In this document: piece after piece, positions 1-6,120 of the stretch
How positions within the stretch are numbered: the stretch's first letter is position 1
Layout: every line of letters begins with the position of its first letter
Assembly: GCA_017619255.1 (NCBI GenBank)
Contig: JAFZSS010000243.1
Location: 1 to 7,808 of the forward strand
Length of the DNA: 7,808 bases
Source of the DNA: Muribaculaceae bacterium
Lineage (GTDB): Bacteria; Bacteroidota; Bacteroidia; Bacteroidales; Muribaculaceae
Reading direction: 5' to 3'
Translations under genes and position numbers: made by a program
The notes under the pieces: model-generated
Told to the model about the DNA's origin: nothing
The model's input: the letters and a program-made list of their open reading frames with translations, nothing else
Database searches by the model: none

Positions 1-1473
1 CTCGTCATTGTACTGGATGCGGTAGTAGATGGTGCTGGGCTCGGTGGGGAGAATCTCAATGAAGTAGGCGTGGATGCCGTCGGTGGTGTAGCCGTTGAAG
101 GTGGGTGCACCAGTCCTCTCGGTGGGAGTTGTGCCACCTACCTCGGTAGTGAACAGAACGCTCTCGGTCCAGTCGGTAGTGCGGCCGTCATCAGCAATAG
201 CCTGTACCTGTACCTCGTAGGTGGTCTCGGGATCAAGACCCTCGATGGTGTACTCGTTGCCCTCGATGCCATTAACTACGGTCCACTCGGCGGGCTCATC
301 GCCAGGAACCTCATAGGTGATGTCGTCAATCCTCAGCTTGAACTCGTCGGTGCAGTTGTAGTGACGGATGGCGAAGTGACCTGTCTGACCACGGAACTGG
401 CTCAGGTCAACGGTATACTCAGTCCAGTAATAAGGAACAAGGTCATCAGTAACCTTCACATAATCATCAAGGTTGGTACCTTCACCCTGAGCTACATATA
501 CAGCGATCACATCATCCCAAGATGCGTATGCCCAGAATGTCAAAGTGCCACCAAGAGTGATTTCCGGCGAGAAGAGCCAGTTGTCGGGAGAGAGAGCGCC
601 AACGCCACTAACCCAGCTATCCGACTCCAAGAAACCTTCACCACCATGAGCATAATAGTCGTCTGCATTATAGAACCAGCTATAACCATCGTTATCGTTG
701 TCGAGAATCGACCAGCCATCGAGCTGCGAGTCATCCTCGAAGTCCCAGGTAATGGCCTGAGCCATATTGGGGTTGTAAACCCTGTAGCGCAGGTTGAAAG
801 CGGGATCATGGTCGTTGGTCCAAGCCACGGTAGCGTCAACACCATCAACATCAGCGGTCACGTTCTCGGGCATCACGGGAGCCATGGGATCGATGATCTC
901 AACGTCGGTAGCGTCGTTGTTGCCACTAAGATAGACATGGAATACGTAGGTAGCGCCAGCAGCGAACTCGAAATCGTCACCACGGCCACCAGCAGTACCA
1001 TTCTGAGCAGCGATCCACAGTCTGTCATCAGGAGTCGGGTTGACAATCACGTAGTCATAGACACCGGCGGGAATGAAGATGGTTGCCTCAGCATCGCACA
1101 CCATATTGGTGGTGTACAGATCGGGATCGGCATTCTCGGGAATCTTGTACTCAAAATTGTCATAATTGCCAGCGAAAGTACCGGAACCACCAACTGCATC
1201 AAACTCAGTGCCGTAAGCGGTAGCGTCGGCATCGAAAAGCATCTGGTAGCCAGATCCATCACCCCAAACGTCATCAGTCTGCAGGGTAACTGCGCAGTAG
1301 CCCTCGGGGATGTCCTCGCGGGTAACAACAGTGGCATGGGTTCTTTGGAGCGTGAGCATGGGAGCCACCTTGGTCGTGGTGCGGAATGCGCCCTCAACTT
1401 TAGCCTCCTTGGTCTGAGCCATCATCGGCAGTGCCAATGCGGCCGTCAACAAAACGAATAAAAATTTCTTCAT
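1..1473 (-). CDS. Secreted adhesin-like protein with DUF2436, cleaved-adhesin and Fn3 domains (3' end beyond window)
   Basis: 491 codons are visible and no stop is reached, so the C-terminus lies outside the window. The start ATG is followed by a clear signal peptide (MKK, a hydrophobic stretch, then MMAQ; cleavage near residue 20). Residues about 58-193 match DUF2436 of gingipain and HagA proteins: DDVWGDGSGYQMLFDAD (67-83), FEYKIPENADP (107-117), IPAGVYDYVIVNP (134-146) and AGATYVFHV (172-180). Residues about 240-387 form a cleaved-adhesin/MAM-like jelly roll: WDFEDD, GWSILDNDNDGYSW, LSPDNWLFSPEI, LTFWAYAS, YTVDLSQFRGQ, FAIRHYN and LRIDDI. This domain interrupts an Fn3 fold: the first half is residues 200-233 (VAWTN, LRYRVYN) and the second is 396-444 (YTIEGLDPETTYEVQVQAI). 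From about 455 a new beta or chitobiase-C-like domain begins. In Porphyromonas such modules bind haem, haemoglobin or matrix proteins; that role here is inference. No C25 protease domain is present. A type IX sorting tail, if any, would lie in the unseen C-terminus. Confidence 0.88.
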   Translation of the reverse strand, partial: MKKFLFVLLTAALALPMMAQTKEAKVEGAFRTTTKVAPMLTLQRTHATVVTREDIPEGYCAVTLQTDDVWGDGSGYQMLFDADATAYGTEFDAVGGSGTFAGNYDNFEYKIPENADPDLYTTNMVCDAEATIFIPAGVYDYVIVNPTPDDRLWIAAQNGTAGGRGDDFEFAAGATYVFHVYLSGNNDATDVEIIDPMAPVMPENVTADVDGVDATVAWTNDHDPAFNLRYRVYNPNMAQAITWDFEDDSQLDGWSILDNDNDGYSWFYNADDYYAHGGEGFLESDSWVSGVGALSPDNWLFSPEITLGGTLTFWAYASWDDVIAVYVAQGEGTNLDDYVKVTDDLVPYYWTEYTVDLSQFRGQTGHFAIRHYNCTDEFKLRIDDITYEVPGDEPAEWTVVNGIEGNEYTIEGLDPETTYEVQVQAIADDGRTTDWTESVLFTTEVGGTTPTERTGAPTFNGYTTDGIHAYFIEILPTEPSTIYYRIQYNDE

Positions 1474-1529
1474 AGAGTTGTAAATTAAAAGTTAAACAAA
1501 AAGGTAATAAAGTCTTTCTAATTTGACCG

Positions 1530-1561
1530 CAAAAATATAAAAAATGATTTAAAAGCACAAG
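1530..1561 (-). promoter_or_regulatory. Putative Bacteroidetes-type promoter for the adhesin gene
   Basis: On the minus strand the octamer TATTTTTG (1537 to 1530) fits the Bacteroidetes -7 consensus TAnnTTTG. A CTTG (1561 to 1558), a weak form of the TTTG -33 box, lies 20 bp upstream, within the usual 19-21 bp spacing. Transcription would start near 1523-1526, giving a leader of about 50 nt. That leader is strongly AT-rich and has no Shine-Dalgarno sequence before the ATG at 1473, as is usual for well-expressed Bacteroidetes genes. The call rests on motif and spacing only. Confidence 0.45.
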
Positions 1562-1612
1562 AATTGCGATAAAAAGTTTTTAATGTCCGTGGAAAACTTG
1601 TCTGGAAATGAT

Positions 1613-1676
1613 GTAGGGCCTCGCCTTGGCGTGGCCACCCTTCGAGAACGCCGTAGGGCCTCGCCTTGGCGTGGCC
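1613..1676. repeat. Two direct copies of a 24-bp GC-rich palindromic unit at 40-bp period
   Basis: Positions 1613-1636 and 1653-1676 are identical over 24 bp, separated by 16 bp. Within each copy the last 20 bases form an imperfect palindrome: GGCC, T, CGCC, TT, GGCG, T, GGCC. This gives eight GC pairs with one T/T mismatch and a TT centre, so each copy can fold as a hairpin in RNA or single-stranded DNA. The layout resembles a REP/BIME-like extragenic repeat. No transposase or RAYT gene is seen nearby. Confidence 0.75.
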
Positions 1677-1765
1677 GCACGAGGCCGCAGACGGCATGGA
1701 AACGAAAATGAAGTGGGCTTGGCTAAAGTCCGTCAGGACTGATAAGATTTCAGGCAGGAGGTGGA

Positions 1766-1782
1766 GCGAGCTGCAAGCTCGC
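1766..1782. repeat. Perfect 7-bp inverted repeat with 3-nt loop
   Basis: GCGAGCT (1766-1772) and AGCTCGC (1776-1782) are perfect inverted arms around GCA. No T-tract follows on either strand, so it does not read as an intrinsic terminator. It belongs to the cluster of small palindromes in this intergenic block. Confidence 0.6.
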
Positions 1783-1850
1783 GTAACCCCTGCAATGAAA
1801 TCAGCCAATGGAATAAGAGGGTGTTTCAAAACTAGCTATTGTTTTTTTAT

Positions 1851-1958
1851 CGGCCTACGTCCGAGAAATTTAGCAATAACTTGTATGGAAATCAACTTAA
1901 AAGAATTTTTTATTTTAATTTTATTAATAATTTTGTTTAATTTCTCGTGCGTAGCACG
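1851..1958. repeat. Long inverted repeat flanking an AT-rich core
   Basis: The 20 bases at 1851-1870 match the reverse complement of 1939-1958 at 16 of 20 positions. Shared blocks are CTACG and the 9-bp perfect CGAGAAATT (its complement AATTTCTCG is at 1939-1947). The 68 bp between the arms are almost pure A+T from about 1898 to 1940, in sharp contrast to the surroundings. The right arm overlaps a second small hairpin, TCGTGC-gta-GCACGA at 1945-1959. Role unknown; it could be a MITE-like remnant or a cruciform-forming element. Confidence 0.5.
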
Positions 1959-2006
1959 ATTCTTGTTCCAGGCGTTGGTTTTGCAACAGCTACGACAACA
2001 GCAGCA

Positions 2007-2037
2007 GGGGTCACTCGGCTATGCCTCGTTTCACCCC
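2007..2037. repeat. Imperfect palindrome with GGGGT/ACCCC ends
   Basis: The outer arms GGGGT (2007-2011) and ACCCC (2033-2037) enclose an inner GGC-tat-GCC (2017-2025), with AC/GT pairs possible between them. The stem is interrupted by internal loops, so it is weaker than the other hairpins here. It is listed because it continues the series of palindromes in this block. Confidence 0.4.
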
Positions 2038-2053
2038 AGCCTATCATTTTGAC

Positions 2054-2066
2054 AGGCCTTCGGCCT
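2054..2066. repeat. Small hairpin AGGCC-ttc-GGCCT downstream of tamL
   Basis: A perfect 5-bp GC-rich stem with a 3-nt loop lies about 45 bp beyond the tamL stop. On the minus strand it is followed by GTCAAAATG rather than a T-run, so it does not qualify as a standard intrinsic terminator. It might still help stabilise the 3' end of the transcript or act as another extragenic repeat. Confidence 0.45.
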
Positions 2067-2109
2067 TGTTACGCTAATAGTTTTGCAAAAAGTCCAAAAA
2101 ACAACAGAT

Positions 2110-4449
2110 TTAGAAGGGATAGCCCACCGAGAAGTGGAACTCGCTGTCGCGCTTGAAATCGGGGTGCAGCAACGGCCAGTGCTCCTGACCGCTCGCGGGG
2201 TTGTGTGCCTTCATGCCCATATCCACACGCACGAGGAAATACTTGAAGTCCAAGCGGATGCCGGCACCATAGGCAGCGGCTATCTGCTCATAGAACTTAT
2301 TGAACTTGAACACGCCGCCAGGCTGGTCCACATAGTCCTTGATGGTCCAGATATTACCCGCATCCAAGAACAGACCCATCTCAACGACCCAGAAAAGCTT
2401 AGCGCGATACTCCAGGTTGATGTCGAAGCGGATGTCGCCACACTGTCGGATGAAGTTGACCAGGGAGTCGCTGCTGTTATAACTGCCCGGTCCCAGGGTG
2501 CGGACGCCCCAACCACGCACGCTATTGGCACCACCGCTGTAGAAGCGTTTCTCAAAGGGCAATGCATCGCTGTTGCCGTAGGGGATGGCAATGCCGGCCC
2601 CGACATGGAAGGCGACGCTCTGACGACGGTCAAAGTAGTGGGTGAAGGCATAGTCGGCATCGGCTTTCACATACTGGGAATAACGGATGCCTAACGCCTT
2701 GTAGCTGCCGTTCTCGTCGGCCTGCTGCCCTGACAGTTGCGACAGGCCGTAGAGCAGGTTGCCCGCAGTCTCGGCATTGGCTCGTATAGTGAAGACATTG
2801 CGCTGGAAGCGTCCCATCTGCAGCACATTCATCTCGGCCTTGTTGGTGCGGTAGAAGTTATAGCCCATGCGCATGATCAAGTGAGGCTCGTAGCTATCCA
2901 GCAGCAAGGGATTGGTAATGCTTTTCTTCCACGCTTCATCGAACTTGGGCACACTGATGACGCTTACATCGACCAGCGTGAGCGTGTGCGCCATGCGGCG
3001 GCTACGCTCGGTCCACTGGTAGCGCCAGGCGCCACCAGCGATGACGCGTGTGTACTCGGGACGCGCCTGATAGTCAAAATTGACGGCGAAGGCTGTCGAG
3101 GCCTGTATCTTGCGCTTGAACGAGCGATGCAGAAACGGTGCCATGAACTTGGGGAAGGTGATGCCCCACTCGGTGGAATACTCGCTATAGTTGTTGTTGA
3201 TCAAGCCGCTCACATCGCCCGTGATGCTCTCATAGGACACCTTGAACTTGCCGCTGAGGACCTCCGACCCCTTGAAGATGTTGCGGTGCTCATAGTCCAG
3301 TCCCACACCGAATCCGAGGTCTCCCTCGCTGTTGGTGCCCTCGAGCGACACCGACACCGACTGTGACTTATCGGGCTGCAAGAGCACAAAGGCATCGACC
3401 ATGAGCACGCCGTCCACCTCACCGACGGGACGGATATCGATGTTGATCTGCTTGAGGATGCCCAAGCGGCCCAGGGCACGATAGGTGCGGTTGATGGCCT
3501 CAACATTGTAGAGCGCACCCGGCTCGATGTGGTTGCACTCATCGAGCACGCTGGGGCGCAGGTAATGTTCCTCGTCCTCGATGACCTTCACGCCGCCGGT
3601 GACCTCCACTGTGTCGGCACCCCAGAAGCCGTCGCGCATCGCCACCGGGTCATAGTTGGTGACATAGACCACATTGCGCACATAGAATGGCTCATGCTCG
3701 GTGTAATAGGGCATGTGCTCGTTGAGCAACGGCGCACGGGTGTTGAGCGTCAGGTCCACAGCGCGGCTGTCGGCGGCGGTGTCGGCGATAAAAGTGATGT
3801 ATTCCTTGTTGAAGGCGTAGTAACCGTGATTGCGCAGCGTCTCTGTGATGTCGCCACGCCACTCGTCAAGGCGCGTGTAGTTCAGCAGGTCGCCGTTGTG
3901 CACGGTGAAATGGGCCGAGTCGGCCAGCACGATGTCACGGATTTCCTCGTCGGGGATGTCATAGTCGATGGAGCGGATATAGTAGGGCTCGCCCAGGGTG
4001 ATGTCATAATCCACGCGGGCCTTGCGCTTGGCACTGTCGGCATCCACACGGCAGGTGACCGTGTTGTTCATGAAGCCGCGGTTGCTCAAGGCGGTGTGCA
4101 GCTGGTCGGCGCTGGCGAGCGTCAGCGTGCTGTCATAGATGACCGGCGGGGTGCCCACACGCTGAATCCAGCGGTTGAACCAGTTGGCCGAGTCTCGTCC
4201 GGAGATGTTGTAGAATGCCAGCTGCAGTTTCAGTCCACCGAGGACACGGTGATTGGCTGTCTGGCGAAGGTAGTTGAACAGCTGCGAAGTCTCAACCTCG
4301 TCATGGGGGTCGCTGATGTTGATGTTGACCTTGTCGAGCAGCAGCTGACCCTCAGGAACATGCTTGGTCGAGGAACATGACGGCAGCACCGCCATGGCGA
4401 TAAACGCCATGACGATGCCAGCCAATATCCTCGACATCAAGCGGTCCAT
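2110..4449 (-). CDS. tamL: TamL: Omp85/BamA-superfamily outer-membrane assembly lipoprotein
   Basis: 779 aa. The N-terminus is a lipoprotein signal: a hydrophobic stretch, then LPSC with Cys25 as the lipidation site, followed by SSTKHVPEGQLLL, which is typical of Bacteroidetes TamA-like lipoproteins. The middle part (about 35-360) has several POTRA-like segments, such as GEPYYIRSIDYDI and LYNVEAINRTYRALGRLGIL. The C-terminal half (about 365-779) is an Omp85 beta-barrel. It carries the lid-loop motif SGGANSVRGWGVRTLGPG (638-655, VRGW at 644-647), DIRFDINLEYRAKL and LFLDAGNIW. It ends in an aromatic beta-signal finishing with Phe779. Omp85 proteins insert or assemble outer-membrane proteins; TamA-type members work with TamB across the periplasm. 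Met5 is an alternative start that would leave the signal intact. The gene begins 35 bp after the TPR gene ends, so it is probably last in the operon. No tamB adjoins it. It could be called generically a BamA/TamA family protein; the lipobox favours TamL. Confidence 0.9.
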   Translation of the reverse strand: MDRLMSRILAGIVMAFIAMAVLPSCSSTKHVPEGQLLLDKVNINISDPHDEVETSQLFNYLRQTANHRVLGGLKLQLAFYNISGRDSANWFNRWIQRVGTPPVIYDSTLTLASADQLHTALSNRGFMNNTVTCRVDADSAKRKARVDYDITLGEPYYIRSIDYDIPDEEIRDIVLADSAHFTVHNGDLLNYTRLDEWRGDITETLRNHGYYAFNKEYITFIADTAADSRAVDLTLNTRAPLLNEHMPYYTEHEPFYVRNVVYVTNYDPVAMRDGFWGADTVEVTGGVKVIEDEEHYLRPSVLDECNHIEPGALYNVEAINRTYRALGRLGILKQINIDIRPVGEVDGVLMVDAFVLLQPDKSQSVSVSLEGTNSEGDLGFGVGLDYEHRNIFKGSEVLSGKFKVSYESITGDVSGLINNNYSEYSTEWGITFPKFMAPFLHRSFKRKIQASTAFAVNFDYQARPEYTRVIAGGAWRYQWTERSRRMAHTLTLVDVSVISVPKFDEAWKKSITNPLLLDSYEPHLIMRMGYNFYRTNKAEMNVLQMGRFQRNVFTIRANAETAGNLLYGLSQLSGQQADENGSYKALGIRYSQYVKADADYAFTHYFDRRQSVAFHVGAGIAIPYGNSDALPFEKRFYSGGANSVRGWGVRTLGPGSYNSSDSLVNFIRQCGDIRFDINLEYRAKLFWVVEMGLFLDAGNIWTIKDYVDQPGGVFKFNKFYEQIAAAYGAGIRLDFKYFLVRVDMGMKAHNPASGQEHWPLLHPDFKRDSEFHFSVGYPF

Positions 4450-4484
4450 TACTGTCTTGTACCGTTCAATGGCTCACTGGAGCA

Positions 4485-6092
4485 TCAATAGTGCTCCACA
4501 AAGTTGCGTTGTGCCTTCTCGAGGAGCAAGGGGAAACCTGACTCGTTGCTCAACGACTTGAAGTTGAGCGGCGACAGGTCATTATACTTCAGGTTGAACA
4601 GACTGCCGTAGCCGTTCTCCAGGGCCTTCTGCAGATATTCCATGGCCTTGAAGCTGTCGCCCCTCTGGGCCATCAGCAACGCGGCATAATAGAAGCCCTC
4701 GCCGCCGGCAATGGTGGCGGAAGTGATCTTGTGGAGCCACTTGAACGCGTCGTTGTCACGACCCAGCTCGCTCAGGCCGAAGCCCTTGAGGTCATACACA
4801 TCATCGCTCAGGCGGGACACGATGTTATAGTCGTTGACGGCGAGTTTGAGGTTGTCCATCTTCTTGAACAAGAGACCTCGTGCCATCAGTGCCTCGGCAT
4901 TGTCGGGCTCATTGGCCACAGCAGAGTTGAGATAACCCAGTGCTTCCTGGTCCTTGCCCTGGGCGCTGAGCAGCGACGCCTTGGCCAGCAGCATGGGAAC
5001 AAACTGCGGAGCCATTGCCGAGCATTGCTTGAGCGTTTCCATGGCATCGTCAAAGTTGCCGCCGTCGCCAGCATAGTACTGGGCGATGGCCTTGGTCACG
5101 AAATACTCGGGATGGGTGCCCTCGATGGCGATGGCATTGTCCAGATGGGTGATGGCCTCGTCAAAGCGGCCCAGCTCCAGGCTGCACTTGCCCATGTTGT
5201 AGTCCACGGTGGGGCTGTTGTAGAGGTGACCGCGCTTGATGGTCTGCAGGTCACGCAGGGCCTGGGCGTAGCAGGTGTGGTCCATGGCGATGTTGGCGCG
5301 CAGGAAACGGCAGATGCCGCTCTCGATGCTGTTGCTGGTCTGGTCAGCCTTCAGCGCCAGGGCGTTCATCACGCCGTCATAATTGGTGTCGCTCAGGTCG
5401 AACAGGGCCTGGGCAGCATTGCCGCCGTCACCCACGGTCATGCCGTCAAGCAGGTTGGTCACCGCTGCATCCATATTACCCTGGCGGGCATAGATGTCGG
5501 CACGGTTCACATACACCTGCGGCTCGGCACGGAACAACTCGGCAGCCTGGTTCACATAGTCAATGGCGGCCTTGCTGTTTCCACGCTGCAACTCAACCTT
5601 GGCCATGCCGTACATCGCGTCATAGTTCATCGGCTCGGCACGCAGGATGGTCTTGAAAGCCTTCTCGGCGGCATCGAGGTTGCCCGACTTGAGGTTGGCC
5701 TTGGCAATCATGTCGGTGCACGGCAGCGACTTGGGCTGGATTTCCTGGGCCATGCGCAGGTCGGCGAGCTCACTTGCATAGTCGGTGCGGGCATCGCTGA
5801 TGCGGGCACGCAGGATGTACTCGTCAAAGCGCAGCTCCTTGTCGGTCTTGGGCGTCAACAGCAGCGCCTGGTTGACATCAGCCAGCGCAGCGGTATAATT
5901 ACCGTTATAGTAATGCTGGTGGGCGCGGGCAAACAGCGTGTTGTAATCATTGGGATTCTGGGCGAGATGGTCGTCATAGACTTTCATCACGGCGCTGGTC
6001 AGCTTGTCCCTGACCACGACATCACTGTTCTGGGCCACTGCTGTCACCGCAAACGCGGCGACGAGCGATAAAATAAACAATTTCGTTTTCAT
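4485..6092 (-). CDS. Exported tetratricopeptide-repeat protein
   Basis: 535 aa. A signal peptide (MKTKLFILSL through AVAQ, cleavage near residue 20) sends it to the periplasm or outer membrane; no lipobox cysteine is present. The rest is mostly TPR helices, with typical signatures at about 50-80 (ARAHQHYYNGNYTAALADVN), 126-153, 160-186, 195-215, 298-323 (GKCSLELGRFDEAITHLDNA), 367-396 and 403-425. The C-terminal part (about 466-530, YYAALLMAQRGDSFKAMEYL then ALENGYGSLFNLKYNDLSPL) is the tail often seen in Bacteroidales TPR proteins, where the last repeat runs into a short 'L..D..L..L...P.F..LL' helix pair. TPRs are protein-protein scaffolds. Placement between kdsA and tamL suggests a role in envelope assembly, but the partner is unknown. 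The ATG at 6092 is chosen because the signal peptide starts there. No Shine-Dalgarno is visible. Confidence 0.85.
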   Translation of the reverse strand: MKTKLFILSLVAAFAVTAVAQNSDVVVRDKLTSAVMKVYDDHLAQNPNDYNTLFARAHQHYYNGNYTAALADVNQALLLTPKTDKELRFDEYILRARISDARTDYASELADLRMAQEIQPKSLPCTDMIAKANLKSGNLDAAEKAFKTILRAEPMNYDAMYGMAKVELQRGNSKAAIDYVNQAAELFRAEPQVYVNRADIYARQGNMDAAVTNLLDGMTVGDGGNAAQALFDLSDTNYDGVMNALALKADQTSNSIESGICRFLRANIAMDHTCYAQALRDLQTIKRGHLYNSPTVDYNMGKCSLELGRFDEAITHLDNAIAIEGTHPEYFVTKAIAQYYAGDGGNFDDAMETLKQCSAMAPQFVPMLLAKASLLSAQGKDQEALGYLNSAVANEPDNAEALMARGLLFKKMDNLKLAVNDYNIVSRLSDDVYDLKGFGLSELGRDNDAFKWLHKITSATIAGGEGFYYAALLMAQRGDSFKAMEYLQKALENGYGSLFNLKYNDLSPLNFKSLSNESGFPLLLEKAQRNFVEHY

Positions 6093-6120
6093 CGTTTTGA
6101 TTGTAGCAATATGTGTTTTG

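Larger units (their letters stand above)
1562..2109. other. Palindrome-rich intergenic region without a convincing gene
   Basis: This stretch between the tamL stop and the adhesin promoter holds no gene I can recognise. It is a mosaic of GC-rich short inverted repeats (listed separately where clear) and an AT-rich core around 1871-1938. Extra small palindromes are AGTCC-gtca-GGACT at 1727-1740 and TTTTGCAAAA at 2081-2090. The open frames crossing it on both strands (1518-1829 minus, 1666-2052 plus) read through the repeats and resemble no family I know. I see no T-run directly after a hairpin on the minus strand that would make a confident intrinsic terminator for tamL. The region looks like an accumulation site for extragenic repeats. 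Confidence 0.6.

Noticed and set aside
70..1461. Long plus-strand open frame (463 codons) opposite the adhesin gene
   Set aside because: It mirrors the minus-strand gene, whose translation has a signal peptide and clear family motifs. The plus-strand product has no recognisable domain and is explained by codon bias of the real gene.
1613..1676. Minimal CRISPR array
   Set aside because: Only two repeats with a 16-bp spacer, the repeat is itself palindromic throughout, and there are no cas genes.
1518..1829. Minus-strand open frame across the palindromic repeats (103 codons)
   Set aside because: Its middle is simply the translated repeat units and it overlaps the probable adhesin promoter; no start context or family similarity supports it.
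1827..1834. Minus-strand promoter box TAGTTTTG, and a plus-strand one at 2078-2085
   Set aside because: Both fit TAnnTTTG, but neither has a TTTG-like box at the required 19-21 bp spacing, and no gene start suits them.
2054..2066. Intrinsic terminator for the tamL operon
   Set aside because: The stem is only 5 bp and no T-run follows on the minus strand.
3529..4380. Plus-strand open frame opposite the N-terminal half of tamL
   Set aside because: The product is a Val/Gly/His-rich string without motifs, while the minus strand encodes a full Omp85 protein with VRGW and a lipobox.
4731..6071. Plus-strand open frame of 446 codons opposite the TPR gene
   Set aside because: Antisense shadow of GC-rich TPR codons; the product has no family signature.
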